Assembly (NCBI GenBank): GCA_016858145.1
Contig: JAEHOE010000004.1
Span: 744,001-808,000 of the forward strand
DNA length: 64,000 nt
Direction: 5' to 3'
Source of the DNA: Edaphochlamys debaryana
Lineage: Eukaryota > Chlorophyta > Chlorophyceae > Chlamydomonadales
Positions 1 through 11,282 of this stretch are shown one piece after another (within the stretch, counting starts at the first letter, position 1; every line of letters begins with the position of its first letter). Under the pieces are notes generated by a model, which worked only from the letters and a program-made list of their open reading frames with translations, ran no database searches and was not told the origin of the DNA. The position numbers were made by a program, and so were the translations under genes.

Positions 1-72
1 GGAGACAAGACGCGCAATTAACTAAAGGCGGCCCCTTATTAATGAGAAGTGCCTACCAAAGCGCTGACTCAC

Positions 73-465
73 CTCGCGCTGGATCCACTCGTGCACCACG
101 CACACGAGCTTCACGCCGAGCCGCTCGAATGCGGCCCTGCGCTCCCACAGCCGTTGCGCCTCATCGCGACACAGCACTGCGGGGGGCGCAGAAGGAGGCA
201 GCGGGGGCGAGGTGAGGGGCGGGGGGAAAGGCAGGCGTTGAGGCGGGGGCCTGACGTCGGTGGGGCGGAGTCGGGCGGGTGTGCGAGGTTCGTGTGGTCG
301 GCGGACCAGCGGCCATGGCTCACCACAGCCGGGCCGACGGAGCACCAGCACGGCGACTGGACCGTTCTCCCAGAGCGTCTTAGCGAGCACCTCAGTCCCG
401 TCCTTGCTGCGGAGCACTGCGCCCGCGATGGCGCTGAGCGCCGGGAGAGAGCGACTTGTCGTCAT
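73..465 (-). CDS. PRXL2-like (AhpC/TSA-type thioredoxin-fold) protein, copy 1, 3' end beyond window
   Basis: Two exons are visible on the minus strand: 465-324 and 176-73. The intron has GTGAGC...GCAG ends, and a further donor (GAG|GTGAGT) follows at 72, so the remaining exon(s) lie left of the window. The first exon encodes the stretch ending LWENGPVAVLVLRRPGC. Splicing completes a CVLC (C-x-x-C) motif followed by RDEAQRLWERR and a VVHEWIQRE segment, the pattern of peroxiredoxin-like 2 (PRXL2/FAM213) proteins, whose thioredoxin fold uses this CxxC. An in-frame upstream extension exists, so the start at 465 is the conservative choice. The protein strongly resembles the complete copy at 2583-3456. 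The family assignment is from recognition of the motif and strand order; redox activity is inferred. Confidence 0.72.
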
Positions 466-1024
466 CGCCACGCACACGCCCGCCCGAGCTGGGCCTAAGG
501 CCGCTTCCTGGTCGCTAGACGAAGCTGCGATGATTAGGGTGAGTAGGGGTGCAACGCGACAAAGCCTACGGGCGGGAGGAATTGCGCGAGGACGTCGATT
601 GAACTTGACGCAGTGGAGCTGTGAGTCGCGTAGTTGTCGGCTTCGAAGTCTACTTTTGTTGAGATAATTATGTAGACCAGAAACGAGCGGTCGCCATGAT
701 GGGCCCAGCCCGCCCAATCCGCCGTGTCACCACGCACCATCTGCTGCCACCTGCCGGGCCACCAGTGACCACAGCCCCCGGGTGCCTCTGTGCCGCCGTT
801 CCAGCGTCGAGTACCCTTCGTTCTTACGTCCCCGGCGCAACGCCCGTGTACCGCACTACCGTTCCGACCAGCCGCCCGAGGTTAAGGTTACTGCAGGGGG
901 GGGCAGATCTTTCCGAAAATGACACCATGCCTCATCTGGATGGTGCTTGCGGAGAGGAGCCCGAATCGGTCTCAGAAATAAACACGGAGGTTATATTGCG
1001 AAGTTATGGGGGGGCAAAGTTCTC

Positions 1025-1540
1025 GGTCGGTCGTCGGTCGGGGGGGCCCGATGGGTTTCGTCAAAGGGGCCGCTTGGATTTTGTTCCAGCGGCCCAGGGC
1101 ACTCTCCGGCATCGGAAAGCTTGCCCTGGGCGTGTAGCAGGCATGGCCTTATGTTGGCGGGCCATTCAACCCCTTCCAGCAGTGCCCGCGGGTCGGGACA
1201 TGTCGGCATCTCAACCCTTCGACGCACACGTCGCTACCCCAGGCCGTCACCCCGGTGCTCCCGAAGTCCTCCGCCACCCGCAAGCTTGCACCCCGCGCAT
1301 TATATGTCCAGTACGGTCATAGCATCGCCCCTCAGTCCTGAGCTGACGGTCAATGGACGGGTCGGAATCTATGGCATGGTCAATGGCTCCGGCCAACTTG
1401 GGCAGCCGACCATATTGTGTGCGCCCAGCGATAGAGCATGCAGGAAGGAGCACATAGACACAGGTACGGCTTAAATTGGAGTACAGGAAGGCCTTGTACG
1501 ACAATGTTGTACACTGTACGGGTCGGTCGGTCGTCGGTCG
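1025..1540. repeat. Pair of GGTCGGTCGTCGGTCG repeats
   Basis: The string GGTCGGTCGTCGGTCG occurs at 1025-1040 and, extended by four bases, at 1521-1540. Related G-rich and GGGTTTCGT sequence follows each copy. The pair lies between the two PRXL2-like genes and just before the telomere-type repeat. Confidence 0.6.
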
Positions 1541-1807
1541 AAAGGGGTCCAGGGGTTTTGGGGCATGGTGTCCGTGGGTTTCGTTCCTGCCCCCCCCCTG
1601 GTTACTGGGCCAGGAGTCGCATCCTGGGCACGCTCAGGGCTCGGCTCAGCTGGGCACCCGGCGGCGTCGGATCACCCCGCCGTGGCAGGTGGTCGGTGCC
1701 TTGGGCAATGGGCTCAATGGCAGTCCTGGACTTGTTACACATGGGGGACAAAGCAGACGCGCCAGGCCGGGTCAGGCCCTGTGCCCCTGTATCTTGCCTC
1801 GTCCTTC

Positions 1808-1828
1808 TAAACCCTAAACCCTAAACCC
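1808..1828. repeat. Interstitial telomere-type repeat (CCCTAAA)3
   Basis: Three consecutive CCCTAAA/TTTAGGG units are present. TTTAGGG is the plant-type telomere unit, whereas Chlamydomonas reinhardtii uses TTTTAGGG. It is a short internal array, not a chromosome end, because genes lie on both sides. Confidence 0.75.
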
Positions 1829-2582
1829 TTCTCACGGGCGCAGTGCCCGCCTTGAGACCTTGGATTACCCTCCTCGACGTGAGGATTTCCCCCCCCTGCC
1901 CCGGCTCTGCTCTCTCTCATTTGTGATCCACGAGCCATGCGTCCGGCACAGCGTTGAACAAGCTGGACTAAATCAAACCAAAGCGGTCCATCTCCTCAGC
2001 CATCAAATCCCGGTACCGGTAGTCCATTAACACCAACACGGCCTGCACATCCCTCAACATAGGTGCATACAAATGAAAGTAAGCTGGGCTCGAAATGATA
2101 CGGTAGGTAGCATCTACAGCACATCAGCAGTTCAAAACAGAGGGCCTGCTCACAGCAAGGCCTAAAACTTCAGTCCGGCAACACACAGCATGCCCCTCGG
2201 AAGTCAATGAATGTCACTCTGACTGAGTACGCTCAGCCCCAAAAGGGAAAAGAATGCGTCAGCCCGCTCAAGCACTCCCACTCTCCTGCTGGCTCCACCT
2301 GCCATAACGCGCAATCACGGTCTGCGCCATCGCCTCATGCACAAGGGCCCCGCACGCCGGCAGGACGCTCACTCATCACGCACATGTCACATGTCTTGTC
2401 CGCTCTTTCGAGGTTGCACTCACACGAGTTTGCGAGCTGTTGAGTTCAGTCGAAGACGCTCGTCGCGCTCCCTACCATGCACTCCTCCGAGGGGCGGGGC
2501 TGTCCCCTCAGCCTCCCACACACACCCCGTGCCTACAGCCCATCCCAACATACGACACAAGCCGTTGCTCCGTACGCGGCCC

Positions 2583-3456
2583 TCACTTGGAAGACCCCGC
2601 TACGATCTTCTCCGCCGCCGCCAGCACCTCCTCCGGCTCGGCCACTAGGCCCGGCTCGGATTCCAGATGGATCCAGGCCACGCCGCCGTTGCCCTGCCGT
2701 ATGATCATGGCTCCGCCCATGATGGAACCCTCGCCGTTGAGGTTGTGCTCCTTGACGCGGGACTGCGCCGCCCGGATCCGCTTCCACACGGATCCGAATG
2801 GATTCAGCATGCCGAGGATGGATCCGCGCAGGGGCGTGCCGCCGTTGAGGGCGCCGTAGAAGCACTTCGATGTGTCATGGTAGAGTGGCCCGGGCCAGAA
2901 GGCGGGGGTGAAGGCGTTAATCTGGGGAGGGTGTGGGGGAACGAGGTGGGTGGTGGTGAGGTTTAGGAGTGAACACCCTCAGGTAAGGATAGGGACAAGG
3001 CGCGCAGAAAGCCTGCAGGCTAGCCCCGTGCTATGTCCATGAGTGTTTAAGCTGACAACAAGCGACTACAGGTAGCAAGCTCACCTCGCGCTGAATCCAC
3101 TCGTGCACCACGCACACAAGCGTCACGCCGAGCCGCTCAAACTCGGCCCTGCGCTCCCACAGCCGTTGCGCCTCATCGCGACACAGCACTGCGGGGGGCG
3201 AAGGAGGAGGCAGAGGGAGTGAGGCGAGGGGCCGGAGGCAGGCGTTGAGGGAGGCCTGACGTCGGGCGGGTGTGCGAGGTTCGTGCGGTCGGCGGACCAG
3301 CGGCCATGGCTCACCACAGCCGGGCCGACGGAGCACCAGCACGGCGACTGGACCGTTCTCCCAGAGCGTGCTGGCGAGCACTTCAGTCCCGTCATTGCTG
3401 CGGAGCACGGCGCCCGCGATGGCGCTGAGCGGGGGAAGAGAGCGACGAACCGTCAT
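2583..3456 (-). CDS. PRXL2-like (AhpC/TSA-type thioredoxin-fold) protein, copy 2, complete
   Basis: Three exons on the minus strand, 3456-3315, 3188-3085 and 2921-2583, join in phase to 585 nt (194 residues plus stop). Exon 1/2 splicing creates RRPGCVLCRDEA, the CxxC motif of peroxiredoxin-like 2 proteins. Exon 3 gives the family's FWPGPLYHD, NPFGSVWKR and GEGSIMGGAMII segments and ends with an EVLAAAEKI helix, so length and order fit PRXL2. These proteins are thioredoxin-fold redox or antioxidant factors; the exact substrate is not known. An in-frame upstream ATG at 3615 would add about 53 residues that start with a hydrophobic signal- or transit-like stretch, so organelle targeting is possible. 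It is divergently oriented to archease, with about 0.4 kb between the starts. Confidence 0.82.
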
Positions 3457-3867
3457 CGCTGAGGACCAAGTCGCTGAGACCGAACTGTTGTCTAAGGTCG
3501 CTTTGTGTTCGCTAGGTGTTGTCAACTGGTGTGCAGTAGAAGCGCGGGCGAAACACAGCGAGAGAAGGGCCAAGAGGAAGTCGAACGAACGTGAGCAAGG
3601 TCTCTGGGAATGCACTGTCTGTGTCGCAGATGGCCAAGGCTTTAAGTACTCCTAGCAGTGGTGTCACACATTTTCATCATCCGTGACCTCCGCGGGGCAC
3701 TCTCTCCGCAGTTCGCACATTCCATCGGTGGCGTCAACAGGCTCAATCCGCTCTCACCTTCCACCTCCAGCTTCCCGTTGACCCCAACAATACCTTAGTT
3801 GACGTTGCGCGCTGCATCCAGCTCTCCCACGCGACGCAGCGTGGGCCTAGGCTGGGCCTTGGCGCCC
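3457..3867. promoter_or_regulatory. Shared divergent promoter region, PRXL2-like copy 2 / archease
   Basis: This interval separates the minus-strand ATG at 3456 from the plus-strand ATG chosen for archease at 3868 (an alternative in-frame ATG lies at 3799). Both promoters and 5' UTRs must lie here or overlap the neighbouring exon. No clear TATA box was seen. Confidence 0.4.
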
Positions 3868-6047
3868 ATGCCGCCCGCAGACGGTGTAATCGCGGAGGAG
3901 GAGGCACTACCACAGCGCACCAACGCCGGTCGAAGGCGGCGGGAGCAGGAGGTCGACAAGGGGGCCCAGGAGCCCTCGGGCTCAGGCATCGTTGCCGAGC
4001 ATGGCCCGCGGGACGGCAAAGTCTCAGACCAGGGCAGGCACATAGAAGCAGAGACGTTGCACGCTGAGGGTCAGGCGTCAGGACAGAAGGATGAGGGCAG
4101 GGGCATGTCAGGGGCAGGGCCATCAGGGATAGCGAAGGCATCGGTGGCGGCACGCAGCGGCGGCCCGGAGCCCGGCGGAGGCGGAGGCGAGGGTGGCGGA
4201 GGCGAGGGCAAGGGCGGCGGAGGCGGAGCCGAGGGTGGCGCCGGCGGCGAGGATGCGCCGTTCGTGTACCGCACCGCAGCCGTGGGGCACTACCAGTTCG
4301 AGTGTGAGCCTCGGGGAGGGCTCGGTCGGGCCAGGGTCCCCCCCGGGCGGGGGTTGGCGCTGCGGAAAGAGAGACCTCGGCTTGAACCCGCACTCGGGCG
4401 TTCCGGGGCGGCTGGGAGGGCCTGTGAGGTTGACAGCCGCAGCGTCATGGGGCGCAGCGGGGAAGGGGGAAGCATGTAGGCTTGGATGCGGGGGCCAAGG
4501 GCGGTTCACGGGCGCTAGCCGAAGCCCCGGTGGCCCCATCCGGCGCTTGATTTACTTTGCCCTCTACCCCTTTACAACTGCAACTGCTAACCCCTCCAGA
4601 CCTGGACCACACTGCGGACATCCAGCTCCACGCGTGTGAGGAGGAGGGGGGCAGGGGTGACGGGTGGAGCGGGGAGAGAAAGGGTCGAGGCGGGAGATTG
4701 TGGCACAGGGGTGCGTGGTGTGATGTGGCGGAAGGGGGTGTGGGGGTAGGAAGCGTGTGGGGCAGGGGTGCGGGCCGTGGGCTGCCGCCGGAGGCCCCAC
4801 CCTGACCGAGGCCTCGAGGCCTTCGAGCGCTGTAGAGCGGTAGAAGCAGTAGGGGCCGTCGAGACCCTTGCTCCAGTCGAATGGGCACGCGTTGGAGGGA
4901 TGCGGGTGGGCATGCGTGGGCGGGGCGTCAGTACCCCGCGTGGGCGGGGCCCCTTCCTACCAACCTGCTCCGTCCCCCGGTCTGCCCTGACCCTGACTCT
5001 GGTTTCCCCCCTCTGACCCCCGACGTCCGCCTCCCTGTCTCACCTGCAGGGGGCTCCGACCTCACCGAGGCCTTCGAGCAGTGCGGCCTGGCCATGTTCA
5101 ACTACATGTCGCCGCTCAAGCGGGTAAAGCCTGTGGAGAGCAGGTGGGGTGGATGCATGGAGGGCATGGGGCACGGGGTGGGCGGAGGCAAGCGGGGCAC
5201 GGGGACGAGGACGCTCCCCCAAGCGGGTGAAGCTGCGGTGGAGAGCAGGTGGGGTGGAGGATGAGGGGGGTGGAGGCAGCGGGTGGGCGGAGGCACAGGG
5301 TGGGGGGGTAGAGGCACTGGGCTGGGGCACGGCCGCACGGGTGGCGCGGGGCAGGGTGGGCGGCCCGCTGAAGCTGTTGCAGGCCGCGAGGCGCAGTCGA
5401 GGCGCCCGGAAGCCCGCCTCGCTCGCATGACTCACCAGCTCCCCGCGCGCCGTACATGCCGTACGTACCGTACCACAGGACGTACCGCGCCGAGGCGCAC
5501 GACCTGCAGTCGCTGCTGTACGCTTTCCTGGACGAGCTGCTGTTTGAGTTCGCTACCGAGGGCTACTTCCTGGCGAGGGAGCTGACCATAACGCGGTTCG
5601 ATCGGGAGGCCTGGGTGATCGAGGCGGAGGGGTGAGCAGTGCAGGGGAGGGGAGGGGGCGGGGCCGTGGGGGCGTAGAACAAGTGGACGCCAAAGGGATG
5701 TGTACCCGCGCGGTCGGATGGGCCACAAGCGTGCAAGTACTGGTAACCCTGCCATGCGACCACATGTGACCTCTCTGCCCCTGTCACCCCATGCCCCAAA
5801 CCCGTCAGCCGCGGCGAGTGCTTCGACCCGTGCCCTGCCCTCCCGCCACGGCACGCACCAAGTGTGAGAGCCCTGCAGTACCCCCACTCACTATCTCCTT
5901 CCCTCCCTGAACCTTGGCAGCCGCGGCGAGTGCTTCGACCCCTCCCGCCATGACACGGGCACCGAGGTCAAGGCCATCACATACAGCGCCATGAGCATCC
6001 GGGAGGCGGAGGGAGATGCTGACGTGTTCGTGATTGTCGACATCTGA
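3868..6047 (+). CDS. Archease (tRNA-ligase cofactor)
   Basis: Five exons, 3868-4303, 4600-4635, 5050-5143, 5479-5631 and 5921-6047, join in phase to 846 nt (281 residues). The spliced protein reads FEYLDHTADIQLHAWGSD, then LTEAFEQCGLAMF, HDLQSLLYAFLDELLF, RGECFDPSRHDTGTEVKAIT and the terminal VFVIVDI. This is nearly the full conserved order of archease, including the 36-nt exon 2. Archease activates RtcB-type RNA ligase in tRNA splicing and in some organisms the unfolded-protein response. The first ~145 residues are a Gly/Glu-rich extension absent from typical archease; an alternative in-frame ATG at 3799 would add 23 residues. The exon 3 donor (AG|GTGGGG) is the least certain junction and was chosen because it preserves phase. 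A copy of the exon 5 start lies in intron 4. Confidence 0.9.
5806..5829 (+). repeat. Exon-edge echo: acceptor and start of archease exon 5 copied in intron 4
   Basis: Twenty-four bases here, from the CAG acceptor through the codons for RGECFDP, match the true exon 5 boundary at 5918-5941 exactly, 112 bp upstream of it. The following CTCCCGCCA string is also shared. Splicing to this acceptor would keep the phase of exon 4. A GT at about 5861 could close it as a cassette exon. Confidence 0.8.
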
Positions 6048-7119
6048 GGATCCAGGATTCATGCCCGAGATCTGCCGTAGGGCAGCTGGGGGCGCGGCCT
6101 GCGGGTGCATGGGGGTGCCCACGCAGAGTCGTTGGTGACTGCAGGTGACTGGGTAGAAGGTAGACGTGCAATGCAGGCGAGTGCACGAGGGAGTGCACGG
6201 GGGGGACTGGATGCGACTGGATTGCGGAAGGCCAAGGCATTGTGCAAGTAAGCCGGGTAGGAGGAGGGACACTTGGGTTGGCAAGGGGGGCGGGGAATGG
6301 AGTCCAGGAGGACAGCAGATGCACTCCGACAAGTCATACCGCTGTCGTAGGGACGATGTCAAATTGGCAGAGGGTAGTGAGGGCTAACGCTGGTAGGCGA
6401 CGTCAAACGTCCAAGGACGACTACATTTCTGACGTGAAGTGTCCTGCGCAATCGGCCTCTGGACGCGGCCATAGGTGTGCTCTGTGCTGTGCCGGGCGGG
6501 GCACCATGTCTGCGCTGTACCAATGACACAGTGGCGTTCTGGAAAGGGGCAAGTGTATTCTCTTAAGGGAGATTGCTGTGGGGGTTGATGTCAGTAGTCA
6601 TGAGTATGGCTGCAGGCTGCTGGAGTGATGGTGGTTTGCTTGGCGGAGAACTGCTGAGGGCATGGAGTTGCTGGGTGATGACAAGCGGCGAAATGCTATG
6701 GTGACGTCACTGCCAGTCCTTGTGGTGGTAGGGGGTAGCGTACGTCGGGTGGATCTTCAGGCGTCCAATGATCAATACTTAGCATGCCGCGCGGCGGCAG
6801 GGCAGGACGCAGGAGGCCGTGCATTGCGTACGGACTGCCGTGCCGGGCAAGACCCAACCCCCACAGGCCCTTTGTCCCCATACCTTGCACACCGACGCCC
6901 CCCACTAACGCTCCGGCACCAACCCCACACTATCCAAGCCAAGAAGTCACAGTGCAGTCAGACGACACGCGCGACAGCGGCGGGTGCCATCGTGGCACCC
7001 CCGACTTACCCCGCTTTCGATAAGAGTCGAAGACAGGCACGCTAGTTGTGCTCTTAGCTGCATGAGCTAGGCCTGAGCGGGGCTCGCACGCCCGGAGCCC
7101 TAGCTCGCTGGTCGCGGAG
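6048..7119. other. Archease 3' flank and PEX12 upstream region, no gene seen
   Basis: About 1.07 kb with no exon chain or recognised domain. It should contain the archease 3' UTR and the PEX12 promoter/5' UTR. No convincing terminator, TATA box or RNA gene was recognised. Confidence 0.5.
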
Positions 7120-9765
7120 ATGTTCGTCAACCTCGGCGGAGATGAGAACTCCGTGCCCACATACTTTGAGGTGGTCGCAGCGGACCGTCTGGTGCCGAGC
7201 TTGAAGGCAGCGGTTGTGTATGCCCTCTCGGTAAGTCGCATTTCTTCTAGGTTGCTCGCGGTTGCTCGCCAGCCTGGCGGCCCAGCCCTGGTGCCAACGA
7301 CTTATGCCGTTGGAGACAAGCTCGGTCCGGTCGCGCGCTGCCCGCACAGGTCTTCTCGCAGCGGCATCCATGGGTCCACCGCCTGCTCGCCTACGACGAC
7401 GAGCTCTTTGCGCTCTTCACGCTCGCGCTAGACGGCCACAGCCTGCTATCTGGCTACGACAGCACCTTCGCAGACAGCCTCTACGGCCTCAAGCGGCGCG
7501 CCCTCGGGCCCCGCCAAGCCGCTGGCCCACGCGGCCCCGGCATCCCGCCACCACCCGCCGAGCGCCTTTCCTCGCGGCAGCGATGGTACGTGCTCATCGC
7601 TACCGTACTACTGCCGTACGTACGGGCGAAGCTGGATAAGACGTACCGCGCATGTGCGGCGGCGACCGGGGCGGCGCAACCCGGCGGGGGCGTGTTGGGC
7701 CTTGCCCTCAGATACAGCGGCGGCGGCGGAGCCCCAGCGGAGGTGAGTTGGAACCTCGACAGCGTCCGGCTTGCAACACGAGTCGCGATTGCCATGCCTC
7801 TTGGCATGGGGCTGTACACCGGGGCGCATCTGCAGCAGAGCTCATGGCGGCAGACCCAAGCACAGGGGCGCTGAGAACTGCCTGGGAGGAAAACCTCAGG
7901 AAAACCTCGGAAGTTATGCGCTCATTGCCCCCACCCGGTTGTGCTCCTCACGCAGGGCGCTGACGAGCGCGGCGGGGGCAGTGCCACGCCCCCCGCCCCC
8001 GCCCCCCGAGAGCGGCTGCAGCGGGCCTTCGTGGCTGCCTACCCCTGGATGCACGCGGGGATGGAGGTGGGGGCAAAGGGGGTTGGGGACGGGGAGGGCC
8101 AGGAGGAGGAACGGAGGGGCGAAGGCTCAGGATGAGCGGCGCTGGCCGAAGCCTGTGGTTCTTGGATCTTGGATTCGTAAAATCGTGGCCTGCCAGACCT
8201 GCCAGAGCGCCCCATCCCCTCCCCCTCCCGTGCCACGTCAGGGCCTCACTTTCGCGTACCACCTGTCGTACCTGCTGGGGGCGAGTGCCGTACACCACCC
8301 CGTGCTGCACGTGAGGGGCGTCATCTGGGGGTTACGACCAGCCAAGCCGGGGAATACGACCGGCAAGCGGTGCCATGGGGTCATGCCATACCATACTGTG
8401 CTTGAGCGGTTGCGGACGGCGGGGGTTATCAAACCCGCCATGCAGCTCGGCGCTCTCGTGACACGTGGCTGTCCCATCTTTGCCCATCTTTGCCCATCTT
8501 TGCCCATCTTTGCCCTTCCCCTTTGCCCCATACAATCATGGATCCCAGGCGCTGGGGTTATCCATGGCACGCACGTCTGGAGCGGATATGGTGGGTCGGG
8601 GGTCAGGGACAGGCGGAGGGGTAGGGCCGTGTGTGGCGGGTGAACCCGGCCGAGGGCCTTGCAGCAGGTGGGCTGGGGCAGGAGGGTAGGCGGGCCCAGG
8701 GAGCCATTGACGCGGTTGAAGTCTCCTGATTGCAAACCACCAAACTGATTGCCAACCACCAAACGCAACCCACAGATGGCGATGGACAAGGCCAAGCAAA
8801 CGCGCCGCCAGGCGCTGCTGACTTCACTCCTGCCGCCGCCGTCGGCAGCGGCGGCGCTGGCGGCGGCGGCGGCGGGCGGCTCGCTTGCGGCGCGGGCGGC
8901 GGCGGTGGCGGCGCGGCTGCGGGCGGGCGCTGTGCGCGGCGTGCTGGGCGTGCGGTGGGCAGTGGAGGACCACGCGCGCAGCGCGCTCATCCTGGCGGTC
9001 TTCGGCTTCAAGGTACGGCAGCAACGGATGCAGGCGGTTAGCGGTTTGCCGTTGGCAGTTGGCAGTTGGGCTGGCCCATCCCACTTGACTGTGTGAGGCG
9101 CCCGCAACCGATGGCACTCAGCGCCAACTGCCCATGGAGCAAATTCGCCCCTGCGTACGGGTAAACGGCCTCTTATTAGTAACTGCATCAACCGCCGCCA
9201 ACCGCTTTGTACGGCAGGCTCTTGAGTGGTGGTACACCACGGCGGAGGCCTCCCTGGCGCGCGGGAAGGCGCTGCCCGTGCCGCCGCCGCCGCCGCCGCC
9301 GCGGCCCGCGCCGCCGCCGCTAGGGGTGGGGCTGCCGGCCGACCCGTCCGACTGCCCCGTCTGCAGGTGCGTGGGCGGGCAGGGTCGCGCGTCCCGTGTG
9401 CATGTGGGCTGAAGCTTTCAACGGCTCGGCGGGACTCTTCTGTGTGGAGGGGCGTGTAGTCCCGCTGCACTGCACCGACCCAGATGACGCTCCCCTGCCG
9501 ACGCTGCTACGCTTCCGTCCTCTTCTTGCAGCCCCCCTCTGCGGGCTTCTCGCAACGCCCCCCCCACACACACACACACTTTCTGGTTATGTCGTCTTGC
9601 CCGTCTGTCAGGAAGCGCACCGTCAACCCCGCCGCCATCGCCACCAGCGGCTACGTGGCGTGCTACCCCTGCGCCTTCGCTTACGTAATGGAGCACGGGG
9701 CCTGCCCCGTGTCGGGCCTGCCGGCGGGGCTGGACCACGTACGACGGCTGTACGAGGCGGCGTAA
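7120..9765 (+). CDS. PEX12: Peroxin-12, peroxisomal RING-type import factor
   Basis: Seven exons, 7120-7230, 7350-7742, 8013-8066, 8242-8310, 8776-9012, 9218-9366 and 9612-9765, join to 1167 nt (388 residues). The N-terminus (PTYFEVVAADRLVPSLKAA) and the HPWVHRLLAYDDELFAL, FADSLYGLKRRAL, AYPWMHAGMEGLTFAYHL and ALEWWYTTAE segments follow plant PEX12 in order. The C-terminus has the reduced zinc-binding RING: DCPVC, then GYVACYPCAF and HGACPV. PEX12 with PEX2 and PEX10 forms the membrane ubiquitin-ligase complex that recycles the import receptor PEX5. Low-complexity Ala/Gly/Pro inserts (encoded near 8826-8940 and 9271-9330) lengthen loops. All splice junctions keep phase, and the start at 7120 opens directly into the family's conserved N-terminus. 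Confidence 0.93.
8471..8517. repeat. Tandem 10-bp repeat in PEX12 intron 4
   Basis: Four to five copies of a CCCATCTTTG unit are visible inside the intron between exons 4 and 5. Confidence 0.8.
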
Positions 9766-11282
9766 GCTGTACGGGTTACATGTGGTTACGTCGTCGTGCG
9801 CATGCGGTATGGTGAGGGGCGTGTCGGCGCGAGCGGGGAAGGCGGCTGGGCGGTGGGCGGCTGTGCGCTGGGCAGGCCCTCTCCGGGACGGTTTCCTGTA
9901 TTGCGCGTGTGTCTTTGGGGAAGCTGCTGCCAGTTGGCAGGCAGCACGGGGCTCAGGGGCAGGGGCCAGGCAGGCAGCCCGCGTTGGTGCATGGTAGGAG
10001 GATGGGCCGGGGGCGGGGCGGGGTGGAGGCACACACGCACGTGTCAGGGTGGGCTGAGTCCCCTCACACGGGGGTCTGCACTCTGGGTCTGCACTCTGCT
10101 GGCCTGCTTTTCGCGTAACCTCGTCTCCCAGTTCCCCTTCCCCCTCACACGGCGGGGGCCGGGGGGGGGGGGGGGCATGGGGCAGGAGGTGCATGCGCAT
10201 CCACGGGAGACAGCACTGACATGACGGGAAGCACCGGGAGGATACAAGGACGCATGAGGACTGAAAGTGCCGTACGATTTGCCGCATGGGCGCCAGTCTA
10301 GTATGTGCAACTGCAGTGGCGGGCGAGACCCCTGACGCAAGACTGACGGGGACATGATGACGATGAACGGCTGTGGGCCAAGGGCAAGGATTGGCAGGAG
10401 CTGACGCTTTGAGGAGGCGTGAAGGGTGTCTGCTCACTGCCTCGTTGAGCATGACTCGTGCGTCGCCTGTGGGGGCATGTGAGGGAGGCCAGGCCGGCGG
10501 GTCTGTGCTCTGAGGTGCTTGATTCGGCGGGGCACGGTGCAATGAAAGATGCCACCAACTTTCGTAGATCACGCGGTACCCCGCGTAGAGTCGGAGCCGA
10601 GGCCGAAGGGTTAACCCCGTGGGGTTAGTGGGGTACGATGCCGAGTGCGTACTGGGCCGTGCAGGGCGTGAGCCCTCGCAACCTGTGCGGAGCCTTAGGC
10701 TGCAGGGGGGTTGCACAGGGAGGGGGGAGGGTGCTGGGTCGTGTCGGGCGCTTGGCCCTTGGCGACTGGTGGGGGAGGACCTCCAGGGAATGTGGTCGAG
10801 ACGTGGCGTCACCTGGAGCGTGTCGGCGCAGCCGGACCTTAAGAGTGGGAACTCGGGGCGAGCCTCGATGCCGGACTCAACCTCCTGCCCGACTCAGACT
10901 CGTATACTTCTCCAGGGGTTAAGAACACAGCATCCAGTTATTGATTGGACACGAGCGCACGCATTAAAGAGCACCCTTGGCAAGATTGGTTGTCAGCTCA
11001 CGCGCCAGGCTTTTCCACACTCGGCGGGCGCACGCACAAAGCTCCTACACAGCCCTAAGCCCCGGCTCTTGCGCTGTTGGTAGAGGTAGTCACGGTGAGA
11101 ACACCTGTGTTGGTTTCGGGGCTTCGTCGTTGACGGGTTCGCGTGTACGCTTTGACGGGAATCGGACGAGCGCAGACCGCGCCCACACATAAGAGCCACA
11201 GAAGACCCCACAAGCCAAGTGTGACGCATTCTGTCGACAGTGACCAGTCGCCGACATACCCGGCACACCCTGTGACAGGAAA
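9766..11282. other. Spacer between PEX12 and the DLH-family gene
   Basis: About 1.5 kb without a recognised gene. It holds a run of 15 G (10161-10175), a small perfect stem ACGCGG-TACC-CCGCGT (10571-10586) and a GGGTTAACCC palindrome nearby (about 10608). The last ~200 bp should be the promoter and 5' UTR of the next gene. Confidence 0.5.

Larger units (their letters stand above)
466..2582. other. Spacer between the two PRXL2-like copies, no gene recognised
   Basis: No reading frame here has family resemblance or a consistent exon chain. It should hold the promoter of copy 1 and the 3' flank of copy 2. It contains a short interstitial telomere-like array (1808-1828) and a repeated GGTCGGTCG...-type motif near 1025-1040 and 1521-1540, each followed by a GGGTTTCGT-type string, suggesting a local duplication. 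The rest is unremarkable. Confidence 0.5.

Noticed and set aside
22..717. 231-residue minus-strand frame starting at 717 as the full PRXL2-like copy 1
   Set aside because: It reads through intron 1 and lacks the CVLC motif; the spliced model restores the family sequence. The upstream extension has no support.
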